Source: Phoma sp. XZ068
Taxonomy: Eukaryota; Ascomycota; Dothideomycetes; Pleosporales; Didymellaceae
DNA length: 64,000 nt
Assembly (NCBI GenBank): GCA_004835665.1
Contig: RBKR01000009.1
Location: 1,302,001 to 1,366,000, forward strand
Direction: 5' to 3'
The notes below the pieces were generated by a model that saw nothing but the letters and a program-made list of their open reading frames with translations, was not told the origin of the DNA and searched no databases. Every line of letters begins with the position of its first letter. Position 1 is the first letter of the stretch. A program made the translations under genes and the position numbers. Positions 42,816 through 54,514 of this stretch are shown piece by piece.

Positions 42816-45800
42816 TTACGAACCAGATGCAGTTGTCCTCGGCGCCACACTCGAGGAGATCTGACTCGAGGAGACCCGAGGCTTCTTTCGCACCGGCAAC
42901 TTGGGCTCCAAATCCGCCAGCTCATCCAAGAACGCCTGCAACGCCTCGCCTTCTAGCGTCCTCGGCTCGTTGCTCTCCTCTAGGAAACTTTTCAACTGCA
43001 TGCTGCTCGACTGCGACGTGCCAACGTACAGCGTCACGCAGCCATAGTCTGTCGTCAGCGTGATGGCGCCGCCCATATACTCATCGTCGATCGCACCGTC
43101 ATCGCACCACAGATAGATGTCCTGCATGTTCAATATGCACGCATCGCCGAGCGGGAGGAAATCCTTTGCTGGGCAGTTGGCTTGTGAATTGGACCACTGG
43201 ATCGATGCAATGAGGCCGTTGGCTCCAGCAGTGGTGTGCCCGTATGTGGCTGGGTTGAGACGGTCGCTCGACCTGCAGACGGACTCTATGAGTTTCTGAC
43301 CCTCACTGGGCTTCCAGGTCTTGTATTTGCCGCTGCTGATCTCGTCACGGAAACAGTAGGGGTGTGTGTTGTCACCTGGAAGTGCGGTTGGCCATGGGTC
43401 GGGTTTTGTAGGTGGCTTCACCGTTGTAGCAGGAGGATTCGATGTCGGTGCTGGGGTGGATGTCGGCTTAGGTGATGAGTCCCAGTTCGTACCTCCGATC
43501 ATGTTTGGCAGGTCGAAGTCACCAGCCTCGTATACCATGAGAGGTGCGTCATCATTGAGGTTTCCTTCGCCTATCCCAGCGAACGTTGGGCATGTGAGAG
43601 TCACAGTTGTAGTCGTGGTCGTGCCGGATGTGCTACAGGCAGTGATAGTTCGTGTGCAGTCCGGATCCTTACACGTGGTTGATCGGGTGTTGGGGAAGTC
43701 GAATACAGAGCAGCGTTTCTCGCAGAACGACGCCGTCGTACTGCGGCGACAGCTTGACGGGTCATTTGGATCACCGCCACCACCGCCCCCACCTCCACCA
43801 CCTCCACAGAAGCCTAAGCAGTTGTTGCCGCCGGGACAGATGCCAATGCATCCACAGAATGGCCAGATACAACCTCCACCACCGCCTCCGCCGCCACCAC
43901 CTCCTCCACCTGGTGTGCTACAGTTTCTGCGACACGGGTTGCCGCATTTCTGTGTTGCTGGGTTGCAAGGAGGCTTGGGAGGACCGGGTGTGACAGTGAT
44001 GGAAGGTGGGAAAGGAAGGGGAGGAGGGAAGGGTGGGTCAGGATCATCTGTTGGGTACACCCCCGGACTGTAGGTCCATGTAATGGCCGGACGAGTGATT
44101 GAGCCCGAAGTTGTTCCAGTCTTCGTCAGCGTCATGGGAGGCAGCACTACGCTGCTTGTGATCCATATGAGACCGTAAGTCTTACCGGACTCAGTCGAAC
44201 CATCCCATTCCTGGTTCCAGACTTCGATGGCAGTTGTCGTAACAGGAGGAGGCGTGATAGTAGTGACGGTTCTACTTGCACCGGTCGTGGTGATGGGCGC
44301 GCCGCTCACTGTGATGGTGGTAGGCCAGTGCTCTTCGAGAGTCATCGTAGCAGGAGGAATCTTGATAGTGGTTGTTGTGGAAAGAACTATCGGGGGCAAG
44401 ATGAAGGTGCAGGGTGGGTAGCACGCAATAGCAGGTGGCTTGGAGGTGTAAACATCTGGGCTGACCAGGATAGGTCCCGAGCCATTATCGCCACCGCCAG
44501 GACCGTCACCACCACTACCGCCTGGTCCATCTCCAACGTCGTAATCAGCATCCAGGTCGATAGCCCAGTCTGTTGTGCCGCCAAAGTTGAGGCCCTTGAC
44601 CCAACTTGAGCGCTCATCGTATTTCTGCTTCGGCATCCATCCTACCCACTCGGTGCCATCATACACGATGATATCATCGCCTTCGGCCGTCTTCAGCTGC
44701 TGCACGTTACTCTTGGTCGCCATAAGGTCTCGAATCTCGAAGTTGGAAATATATCCCTTCGTTCCCGTACAACGACCAGGAGCCGCAGCCGAGTCCTTGC
44801 CAACGAAGGTGCACTGAGGACCAGTACAGCCTGCAGAGCTCATCTTAAAAGAGCGCCCGTAAAGAGGCATACCGACAATGACTTTGTTTGCAGCTACACC
44901 AGCTTTCGTCACCATGACCAAAGCCATTTCAGTTTCTGTTTTGTTGGTATGGTGACGGAGACAATTTCCGAGGGAGCAGCCATCCGTGGCCCATTTATTT
45001 CCGTAATCCCACTGGCCGTGGAGATCGTATGTCATGTAGATGATGTAGTCAACGACTTTCGACATCTCTTCAATAGGGAAACCTTTCAGGTACCAGAACG
45101 ACGCGGGGGCGGCGATACCAATCGTCTTCCCTGCTGGGAGTCTTCTACGGACCATCTTAAGAAACTCGAGGTAATTAGGTCCATCGTTGGGACTACCCGG
45201 TGGAATACCCGGAATATCAGGAGCGCCTGTGGTGGGTTAGTTATGATGTCTCCCATACATCCAAATATTTGTTGTCGTACCTGGATACTCCCAGTCAAAG
45301 TCGAGACCGTCCAGGTTGTTATCGACAGCGAACTGCACGACATTGTTGGCAAATGTCAGCCTTTGTGCTGCCGTAACGCCTTCACGGAAGATTGGATATG
45401 TATCGGCCTGGGTGGAAAATGACCAGCCACCGAAGGACATGATCTTCTTAACTCCAGTGAGCTTCTTGAAGTCCTCGAACATAGGCTGTAGCTTGCCCAT
45501 CTCAACCTGGAAACTGCTGGATATGCCGCCAAAAGCAAAATGCTAGACACGGAGATATTAGCACATGAAGACGCATCACAACCGCGTGGAAATCTCACCA
45601 GATGAGTATAATACTTCAGGTCAACCTGACGCGGAAGCATATGAAGACATGGCCTATCCAAATTCCATGCCTCGAAGTACCCAACGCGCATGAAGCTGCT
45701 CGGCGGGGAGGCATTGTTGGTTATGTTCATGCCGCAGCTTGCAATGCAACTGTTTGCACCTGGCTTAGTTGTACCAGGAGCTCCAGTGTCCGCGGGATTC

Positions 45801-47245
45801 TTGATGCAAAAGTCCTTGGAGATGCCACAATTGCCCCACACATTGCAGCACGCTTTCAGCGGGCAAGGATTGAGTTCGTTAATCTTGGACATGTCGCTCG
45901 GCCTTTGAGAACCTTTGACAGTGGGTCCGCACGTCGCAAGAGGGTCGACAGCTGGCATTGGCGGAGCTCCAGTGGAGATGCAGAGCAGTTGGTCCTTCAT
46001 GAGGAACTGACAGCCTTGCCAGCCCCACGTGTTCTTATTGCGGTCCTGCAGTTGTTGAACAGTCATGGAGTACTTCTTTGATATCGTATCGCAGAGATCT
46101 GTCGACAGGACCGTGTGTGTCTTGCAAGTACCGTCTGCATTAGGCTGTGGAGTGAAGTCGGGAAGGGATCCAGATGAGCAGCAGTAGTACTTGCCAACCT
46201 GGACCTTGTTCTGGCTACAAAGGTTCGCGTCACCATTGTACTCAACGAGCTTGTCTTGTGTGATCTTGCAGCGGTCGGCAAGAGCCCAGCAGCCATCACC
46301 ACTCACTGCTTGAGTATAACTGCAGGTTGCTCTCTTTGCAAGAGTACCGTTAGATTTGGTGTCCGGAGCAACCAAAATTTGGGAACCCGGTATCAACGCA
46401 ATCGAAGCGCCTGCCCACTTGGTCTCAGCGTCCCATGGTCCGGCAATGCAATTTGCGTTGTTGAATTCTCGCAAGGCCCTCTGCACAGCCGCCAGATCTC
46501 CCGAGGTGTCAATGAAGGCGCCGAAGATCTGAGTGTTGAGAGAGTCCTCTTTGCAGTACTGCGCCGCCACTTGTTTGATATCGCGAGCCTCAAATTGCTT
46601 CGGGAGATCACGGACCAATGCTGAAAGGCTACTCTTCTTGATCTGGCTGCCTCCATAGACACCAACGATAGTGTCACCAGACTTTGCGAAGAAAGCTGAT
46701 ACTGAGCCATCCTCTGTGTTTTGAAGGTAGTTCGCAAGTGCCAATATGGAAGACTGGATAGATGTGGCATCGCTGTTGCCGCTGTTTCGAAGCAGAGCAA
46801 TGTCGGCTTTCTGGCTGTCGGCCTCGAAGACTGAGGGCGTGGAATTTCCGTTTGGGACGACGAAAGTCTGACGGCCTTTCAATTTGGAAGGTACAGCATC
46901 TACGACACAAGAGCGGATACCGATGTCCGGACGCTCATCACTGATCTCGGTATAAAGGTTGAGTTCGAGGAGCACCGTCTTGTTGCAAGAGGCTAGGTCA
47001 TTGACATTGCTGTAGAGAGCCCAGTTGCCATCTTTGCCGCAGGAAAGAGGACAACGAGCCGCAACAGAGAATTGATCAAGCTCTGGTTGTGGTTGCTCTG
47101 GGTTGAAAATTTCTTGGGCAGTCGCGTTCAGCACAAAGAACGAAGAAAAAAACAAACAGAGCCAAGAATTTGACCTGAAGGCCACGAAAGGCACAAGGAT
47201 GAAGCATTGTTTCCAATGATGGTCCTCGAGAAATGGCTTATCCAT
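42816..47245 (-). CDS. Secreted LysM-CBM18-GH18 chitinase, killer-toxin-alpha-like
   Basis: Three exons: 47245-45599, 45542-45281, 45226-42816 (introns 56 and 54 nt), 1439 residues. A hydrophobic N-terminal segment (about 27-43, LCLFFSSFFVLNATAQ) is a secretion signal behind a longer than usual leader. A prodomain-like region runs to residue ~305, where LAKR precedes ATCSYTQ, a Kex2-type cleavage site. Two LysM modules (about 307-356 and 374-423) and a CBM18 chitin-binding module (about 439-480, ACCNVWGNCGISKDFC) follow. The GH18 domain starts near 519 and contains the catalytic DGLDFDWE at 627-634, with the acid Glu634 present. The long tail has Thr/Pro-rich repeats and two poly-Gly tracts between Cys clusters. 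This is the class V subgroup C layout, shared with the alpha part of yeast zymocin-type killer toxins. It hydrolyses chitin and probably acts outside the cell. Confidence 0.92.
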
Positions 47246-48593
47246 GGTTCTTGAAGCCTACGATCTCTTAGACGCGGTGTTGGGCCCCCAACCTGCCGCC
47301 AAGTAGACTCTTACGTGTGTAAGGGTGTACCTCTGCGGCTCGTCTGGACCTGCATCAAGCTGCAATCAATCTCGGAACGGTAATGTATGTCTGTCAGCCT
47401 TGGCTGGGGCCAGAATTGATTTAGGCATCATTGATGCTTCGCCTGGTGATCATGAACACTACTCCAATAAGGTCACTCTTGGCAGTTCTGCCATGAGATT
47501 ACTACCTTCCTTTGTAGGCGAAGATCTCAATACCGCGGATGCTTGAGCAGACGACGTAGGCTATTTTCTACGCGTGCAGGGTGCCGATCGCGCCACCAAC
47601 ACCCTAAACCCTTGTAAAAATACTACATCTGGACGTTACGCGTGCCGTGTATGGTCACGCTAGAGCTTCAAATCTTACAGTGCCACCATCTCTATTCTTG
47701 AGAACAAAGGTATCCCGAGTCCGGCCGTGCCGTTAGCATATGAAGCCTTGACCAATAGGCTAAATGTAGATCGCTCAATTTGGCGACCGGGACAGACCGT
47801 ATCAAGGGTCTTCACGTGGAATGTAATCCTTAAGGTAGGATCATGCGTTCCTGCCGCCTCATATGGAGCAACTAAGTGGTACCTGCAGCAGGCTTTGGGT
47901 GACCGCGTCCATGCATTTATGTAAGCACATGTGGCAATCATTACTGCTTCTCCTTAGATTCAAATGGGACATTTGACCATCTAATGCAGGGGCTACTTCT
48001 TCACACCGGAAATATCAGTCAATCAGGCTTAGAGGCGAATTCTCTCATTATCTAGAGCTTCAGGCGAGCACTCTGGCTGAAGTGCCTCAGGGATGCTCGG
48101 GGCTTACACTCATCCTTGAATCTCTCGATTAGTGGAATGATATGTTCTGCCCATCTGATCTGCTTTTGAGGGAGGCCTTAGCATTTGGCTTGAGGCACAC
48201 CCACGCACGGTAGCTCATAGGAAATTTGCTGACCATCTCCACGCTGAACATGCCAAGGGAAAAATTGACTACCCTGTGCATATCTAGCCTGCTCTCAATG
48301 CGTCGAAACGAGCAAGCCGATGTATGAGCCCCTGTAACTTCAATCTATTGAAATCTTCTCGTAGAAAGTCGAAAGTCTCGATCTTAAGGGCTCTCATCAG
48401 CACCGGAGGGTGACCACATACCTCGTGTGATTCCATGTAATCGATCCAGCGGGAAAAATAGAACTACCTTGGACTAAGTTTAGCCGCAAATTGGTGTTGT
48501 GGCTTGGTCTGGCACGTCTTCTTAACCTGTCTTCATCTCGTGGGAAAAGGAGTCGTGTCGCAATTGACCCATCCTCTGATTGTCTAGTCAGAC
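47246..48593. other. Shared divergent promoter region ~1.35 kb
   Basis: This stretch lies between the chitinase start (-) and the start of a secreted protein (+), so one intergenic region serves both. No gene was recognised within it. CCAAT- or STRE-like words occur, but no cluster strong enough to report. Confidence 0.55.
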
Positions 48594-49889
48594 ATGTCTC
48601 CCATGCTCAAGGTCAGCACAATACTGCTCTGGCTCTCAATAGCCTGCAGCTCTGTATATGCCAAAGCGATACCATTGAGGTGAGCGAGTTCCAACGACAC
48701 AGAGCTACATAACACTGACTGAATCCCTGAAAGCCCTCAGCCTGGACCCCTCATCGTTCGACAGAATGGCCAGCTACCTCGAGAAGCATGCTGGTCTACT
48801 TGCGAGCTATCAAGTGGATGCGGCGGAGGTGTCTGCAGCATAGGTTCTTTGCTGGCGAGGTCTGACCTTGCCAGCAATGTGGTTGCCAATATCTCTGACG
48901 AGAACATTGGTGTCGATGAGAATCCTCTACACAAGCGAACATTTCGGTATACCTCCGACCAGAGAGACACACCTGTTAGAAAACGACCCACCAAGGGACA
49001 ATCGAAGAGTTATGTGGTTCCCATTCTCAACGAGGAAGGACCCAGGGATACCTACTTCGGACCTTTGCTGCCATTGTTCCATGATCGCGGTAATTGCGCC
49101 ATCATCACTATCTTACCTCGACTATTCTGACCGCTATACAGGTTTATCCAGCGCTGACGAACGCGCTGTCAGCGTGCAACGAGAATTTGGCTCTGAACCG
49201 TTCCAGATTGGGACAAATGGTCTCATGGGATGCACTGTTGTCGTCTTAGTTTCAAAGAACCATGTCTGGATGGTGAGTGTGGAAACAAAGGCCAGTACTG
49301 GTGGTTTATGATACGTAACTAATCCTTGCTTTAGTCGCACCTTTGGGAAGCCTACTCAAATGGCGGCGACGACTCTACATCGAATAGAGCCTTTGAGGAG
49401 CGCGTCGTGGACTTTATCAAGGGAATGACTGTGACAAACCCTGCAGCTTCGCCTATAATGCAGAATGAAAAGTGGCGATTGGAGGATCCTAAGAAAAAGG
49501 ACGACTTTAAAGTTTACATCGCACCAACAGGTCCTGGTGTTGACAGCAATGTGTTCACATCAGAGAGGGGTCAGAAAACGACCTTGTATATCATGGCTCC
49601 AACGACTCGTGAAGCAACGAGTAATGACTTTCCTCTACGATACCCCAACCACGTGGGGAGCATAAGTAATGCAATCAAAGACCAACTAGGAGGCAAGAAA
49701 CCGGCTTACGTACCACCGTACAAGTACGTTACCTTGGATCCCGATAATGTCAAAGGGGATGAGAAGAAAATGTTTGAGACAACACGAGGAACTGCACTAT
49801 TCCAATACGATCCTGACAGCGATGGCAGAGGCAAGAGGGCGTGGCGTTTATGGTTTGAAGACCAGTTTACTACAGTGGATTTAGATTAG
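48594..49889 (+). CDS. Secreted protein with Kex2-type sites, next to the chitinase
   Basis: Four exons, 48594-48679, 48734-49089, 49142-49272, 49335-49889 (introns 54, 52 and 62 nt), 375 residues. Residues 1-23 form a signal peptide (KVSTILLWLSIACSSVYA). Residues 30-95 carry four cysteines in a compact cluster (CWSTCELSSGCGGGVC, residues 48-63). Dibasic sites follow at HKR (95-97) and RKR (111-113), as in Kex2-processed precursors. The remaining ~260 residues are a conserved fungal domain: GLMGCTVVVLVSKNHVWM, then SHLWEAYSNGG, AFEERVVDFIKGM, and a C-terminal TTRGTALFQYDPDSDGRGK followed by AWRLWFEDQ. I recall similar proteins near class V chitinases in other ascomycetes, but know no tested function. 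It may be the cargo of a killer-toxin-like system; that is inference. Exon frames fit at every junction. Confidence 0.78.
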
Positions 49890-50193
49890 TCGGCTCTCTA
49901 GTTTAGTAGGTCTACGGAGATTGTTTTTTAAGCTCGGGGTCGAGAAACAGCTCCTATGTGCATTGCATGTGCTGGACCTTCATTGAAGTCAAGCATCCTG
50001 GTCAGTCCGCACGTGATGGGTGTCGGCTAAATTTTGACGAGGGTACATAAACCGAGCAGACCGGCGACTTCTCTTCGAATGACCTCGCTCACCTGACGTG
50101 ACTTGTTCACAATAATACCAATCATCCGACCTTACTCTGCAGCTTGGTCTGTCACATCGAGTTTCTTTCGCTTCTCACACTACGCCAAACTCA
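49890..50193. other. Intergenic ~300 bp
   Basis: The 3' flank of the secreted-protein gene and the promoter of the F-box/LRR-like gene, with a CT-rich leader before the ATG at 50194. Nothing else seen. Confidence 0.5.
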
Positions 50194-52143
50194 ATGGAAG
50201 CGCTCCCGCATTTGGCTTTGGAGTTGGTGTGCAATTACCTGGCTTACGATGAGCCGTGCAGGGTGAGTTTGCTAGCTTTTGCGTCCGTTAGCAAGACTTG
50301 TCGTGCTGCAGCATTGCGAGAACAATTCTCCCAAATATCAATCAACGTAGAAGACGCACAAGTTCACCAAAGATTGGTACAATTGGAGTGCATATTGGAC
50401 GAAGCAAAAAGTCGTGCTTGCATCAAGGTCCTCAAGCTTGGTGTAAGTACGGCCTACTATACCGGGGTGGAGGATGGCGGGGCTGAAGACGCACATGGTT
50501 CGTTGATGAGACTTGTCCCCAGCTTCCATCCAATACACCCACTTCGAGAGTGGAAGCCAAGGACAGAACCTCGCCCCGACGAGTGGTGGCAGCCTGTTGC
50601 CCGATTCATATCCAGTGTCCACCTTGAAAAGCTTATATGGGCGTCCGCGGAGCAGATACCTCGTTGCGTACTCTCCATGTTGAATGAGCAAAATCCGAGC
50701 TGTCGACTACACATTCATGGATTCGATCTCCGAAGCCTACACCAAAGAGGAACACTACATGATATCGAGGCCACAGAGTATATGATATCGACGTCACCGT
50801 GTCTATACAAAATCGTGGCACCGTATTCGACGTATGATGCGAGCGGCCACGCGAACTACAATGGAGAGGCCATATTGCGGCTGGCTGCGGGGCTAGCACC
50901 CAACTTAAAGCATGTATGTGTGTGGGAAAACAAACTTATGTCATCTGGGGAAATCAGGTCGCAGCGAAGAGATGCAAGACTTGAGTGGCGAGGATTCCAT
51001 CCTCAGTCGGGCAGCGAATGGTCCGAGATGCCTGAAACCAAAGGTCAGCTTCAGAGTCTTGCAATCGGTGCCATACATGCGGTATCTGGATCGCAATTGA
51101 TATCCTGGGAGAAACACACCGACTTCTGTGTTCTGCGCTCTCTCCAATTTGCGAGGCAAATCGACTTGGATGTCCTCCAAATCCTGGCTACTCTTGTGGA
51201 ACGAGATGGGCTCTCCTGCTTGAGGGCTCTGGATCTACCGACCATCTCTTGTGAATACGAAGACCTTGTAGAGGTTGACTTGACGATGACACGACTACTA
51301 TTATTGCTACATCCCTTGGTTGAACTGCATATTGTCGGAGTAGGAGTAACCACCTCCAGCTTCGAAGCAACACTCAAGCGACACGGTGGAACTTTGCAAG
51401 TCTTATGCGTTGAGAACTTTATTCTATCACTACAGCAGGTCAAACAGCTGCAAGAGTCATGTGCCAAGATCAGAGAGCTGAGCATTGAGATCCTACGGTC
51501 CGCAGGCGATCACGTTGAAGTTGAGGCTTATCGAACCCTCGGCTCCATGCGAAACCTGAAAAGCCTATCGCTTAAGCTTCAATGCACTGACTATCGTCAC
51601 GGTGATGGACCAGATGACCCAGTACTGCTTATGCTCCCTTCTGATGATGAAGAGGATCAACAAGCAATGGAAACCGCCATTCGCCAGGTTTTCATCAACG
51701 CTGCTGTGGACAAGAGCCTGGCACGATCTATTTTTCGACAGATATTGGCCACTCATACTTCTATGAATGCCGATCTGCCACCAGGGCTGGAAATCTTAAG
51801 TTTACGGGTAGGCGGTGCGCCAGTGCTCAATGACCAACGCATGAGCCCAGATTTTGAAGGTATCCTTGCTTGGATAGGAAGAAGTTGGATTTGCAGACGT
51901 GGCCCTCGAGATAAACACCAAAGCGATTCTACAATTGAAGAACCCAACAGTGGCACCAGAATATGCAACGGCAATAGACTCGAGGACGAGATGGATGAAC
52001 TTTCTGGGAGCGAACAGTATGCAGATATCTGGAAGGCGCTCTGGCCAGAGACTGGAGCAGGGTGGAAGGAAGAGTGGGGGAGTCTCCCGCTTGACAGTGA
52101 TGCTGACAATACTACGAGTTCTGAAAAGTATCAATCAGGGTAG
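50194..52143 (+). CDS. F-box/leucine-rich-like protein
   Basis: Intronless, 649 residues. The N-terminus MEALPHLALELVCNYLAYDE followed by LASVSKTCRAAAL-like helices is a divergent F-box. The rest contains repeated leucine-patterned segments, such as LRSLQFARQIDLDVLQILAT, LLLLLHPLVELHIVGVGV and MRNLKSLSLKL, spaced as in degenerate leucine-rich repeats. The C-terminus is acidic (DSDADNTTSSEKYQSG). Proteins of this style are abundant in Dothideomycetes and assumed to be ubiquitin-ligase adaptors. It lies between the two secreted-protein genes, so it may simply be a bystander in the accessory block. Confidence 0.8.
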   Translation: MEALPHLALELVCNYLAYDEPCRVSLLAFASVSKTCRAAALREQFSQISINVEDAQVHQRLVQLECILDEAKSRACIKVLKLGVSTAYYTGVEDGGAEDAHGSLMRLVPSFHPIHPLREWKPRTEPRPDEWWQPVARFISSVHLEKLIWASAEQIPRCVLSMLNEQNPSCRLHIHGFDLRSLHQRGTLHDIEATEYMISTSPCLYKIVAPYSTYDASGHANYNGEAILRLAAGLAPNLKHVCVWENKLMSSGEIRSQRRDARLEWRGFHPQSGSEWSEMPETKGQLQSLAIGAIHAVSGSQLISWEKHTDFCVLRSLQFARQIDLDVLQILATLVERDGLSCLRALDLPTISCEYEDLVEVDLTMTRLLLLLHPLVELHIVGVGVTTSSFEATLKRHGGTLQVLCVENFILSLQQVKQLQESCAKIRELSIEILRSAGDHVEVEAYRTLGSMRNLKSLSLKLQCTDYRHGDGPDDPVLLMLPSDDEEDQQAMETAIRQVFINAAVDKSLARSIFRQILATHTSMNADLPPGLEILSLRVGGAPVLNDQRMSPDFEGILAWIGRSWICRRGPRDKHQSDSTIEEPNSGTRICNGNRLEDEMDELSGSEQYADIWKALWPETGAGWKEEWGSLPLDSDADNTTSSEKYQSG

Positions 52144-52606
52144 ACTCCGTTGATGGAAGGAATGAATCTATGAGATTTTGTATCCTCAAACCATTCCCAG
52201 AGTGTAGCTGCGGTAATGGATGTTGAGTTCGAACTTACGTCCAGCCAATACATATCTCGGAAGATTAGTGGCTACATTCTTCCATGATAGGTACTGGACG
52301 CCCCCCGAACCTAGATAAGAAGGTTCCTAGCTGTATCTGTAGGGTTCATGCTGCGCCGATCTAATCTGACAAAGATGCTGGCTAGGTGGTGGTGTACCTT
52401 CAGAAACCAGTTTCTTTGCATCACCAACAAAATTTTGACTGAATCAAGGCTGTGAGAGGGCACAGACAAATTAAGGCATGATCGATATTGATTAAATGAA
52501 CAAGTAAAATTCACCGCACTCTGGCTGATGATATAATCGCGCGGGCTCAGTGCACTGGGGCGAGTAGTATGGAGCGGACGACAATGAGAGGTAGAGCACA
52601 AGTGCC
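52144..52606. other. Intergenic, convergent 3' ends
   Basis: The 3' flanks of the F-box/LRR-like gene (+) and the large secreted-protein gene (-). No open frame of interest. Confidence 0.6.
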
Positions 52607-54514
52607 CTATCCGACGTAAAGCTTTATGTAAGGAATATGGTGATTAGGCCATGGAAGCTTTTCCTTATAAGGACATGCCTTAAACTTGGGATACGGAAAC
52701 CTTTGTTTCACGCTGCCAACGCTGAATGTCTTGTATCCCGTTTCGAGACAAGGCATGTTCAGTGAAATGTAGCTCCATCGTTGATAACTGGCCACCCCAA
52801 CTCTAGGTTGTTGAAAACCGTTGCGGAAAGGTAATTTTGAAAGATCGTGTTCAATGGCTCGAAACACGTCCGTGATGTTCTGTAAAGGTTCGTTGATATC
52901 CTGGCGAATGTATTGCTGGATCTCCGCTATTCCAGCGCGCACTTGTCCGGACGAGTCGGTGGTGAATTCTAGTGGAAAGCTGTCCCAAGAGCTGTCGAGA
53001 ATGTCTTTGAAAGACGCTACAGCTTGATTTGCCCGGCCTCCAAACGTAGAAACAAATCGGGTGACAGTTCTGAAGTCTTCCTCAAGCTCTGGACCAAGTT
53101 TACTAAGCTCCGGTACAAGTTTGAAAGCGTTGATCATATCTTCCATCTTCTTGAAATTGGATACCAGCCGTACAAGCTCCCCCACGTCATCAGGGATATC
53201 CATCGCCGCATCAATGACTTTATCAATGGAACCGATGGCCATTGGTATGTTGTTTTTGAGATCCGATAGCGCGTCTTCAATCCCTTCAATACTCCTTACG
53301 ACTGTAACAGCAGCATACACTGATATGATCAGAGATGAATTGTGATATTATTATGTTTGACGTACCTTTCTCAGTAAAGTTGCCTATCGCCGGACCGAGA
53401 CACGCGTCAACTTTGCATACCCGTGCGCGAATCTCTGCCAGCTTGGTTGGGAGCATGTACAACTCTCGGAGCAGATCCTTGACTGCGACTTCGATTTCAT
53501 GAGTATAGGAAGATATTTTGTCGAAGTTAGTGGCCCATTCGGTCAAGATACCGGTGACCTTATTACCCATAACCGCTTTCGACCGGGAAAGATAGTTCGT
53601 AAAAAACGATACAGGGTCACATGCAACCCCAATAGCACACCCTCCTATTACAGCAGCAAGTTCGCTGTATGTTTCGAGATCGATCTTTCAAAGGTATCAA
53701 TTAGCAATGCCATTTCCTCATGAGCACCTGTCTGAAGCATATACCTCAGCAGCTTCGAGAACTTCCCACCCACTGACTTTTGAGAGCGCACCAGTTGAAC
53801 GCAGCTCTGCCTTATTTTCCTGAATCACAAATCCATTGTCTAAGAAGCACTACATCTGGTTAGTAGGTTGATCATCAAATTACATGAACCTTGAGACGTA
53901 CTTTGGAGTACTTGGTCCATAACCTAACCTGGTCAAGAGCGGTCTTAGAAAAGTCCAGTCCGTTCGCAACTGCTTTGTAGATCCCGGTTGACATTAATTT
54001 CAGTGCATCCGGGCCACAAACGCACACTGCCTTCGCTTTTGATACAATTTCGGCACCGACATTGCCGAGTTCTTCCCTTACAAGATTGCAGATGTCGATG
54101 CTCTGGTGTACCACCCTGACACCACATGGAACCCGGATGGTGATCTCGTCAGTTCCTAAGAGCTGGCTTCAGCATTCAACCCTGGGTGTAAACAGCCTCC
54201 TTACCTGGAATACAAGTCCAACCTCCAGGACATGTCCGAAAAGGTTTCCGGATCGTAGGACACGGGACGTCGTAGTACGCTTTTGTCTTACAGCCGTTTG
54301 GCTTTTCGCATGAGCTTTGAACACCATCATATGCGCTACTTACTTTGAATGCTTTCTGATCGCACATTTTGACACTGACACCTATCGGGATATTGAATCT
54401 TGCCTTGCACTCGTAGAGGCCTGTTATGCCATTGCAAAGCTGCTGCAGTTCTTGTGCATAGCTATGAACATAGAAGAGGCCTGAAAGAAAGAGAAGTTGT
54501 AGTATATAGCGCAT
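52607..54514 (-). CDS. Large secreted protein, Cys-rich N-terminus and helical body
   Basis: Five exons: 54514-54205, 54155-53902, 53849-53745, 53684-53366, 53319-52607 (introns 49, 52, 60 and 46 nt), 566 residues, frame continuous at all junctions. Residues 1-21 are a signal peptide (MRYILQLLFLSGLFYVHSYA). Residues ~25-160 hold about ten cysteines (CNGITGLYEC, CEKPNGC, CPTIRKPFRTCPGGWTC, CVCGPDA), suggesting a disulphide-stabilised domain. A mildly hydrophobic stretch near 230-245 (ELAAVIGGCAIGVACD) follows, then long amphipathic helices (VAVKDLLRELYMLPTKLAE, LVRLVSNFKKMEDMINAF). No enzyme motif. Its size, helices and hydrophobic patch would fit a membrane-active partner such as the beta part of a killer toxin, but I have no direct homology. 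It is 5.4 kb from the chitinase start. Function unknown. Confidence 0.78.

Noticed and set aside
43366..44073. 235-codon plus-strand frame with a poly-proline run
   Set aside because: It is the exact antisense of the chitinase's Gly/Thr-rich tail, whose minus-strand reading is conserved.
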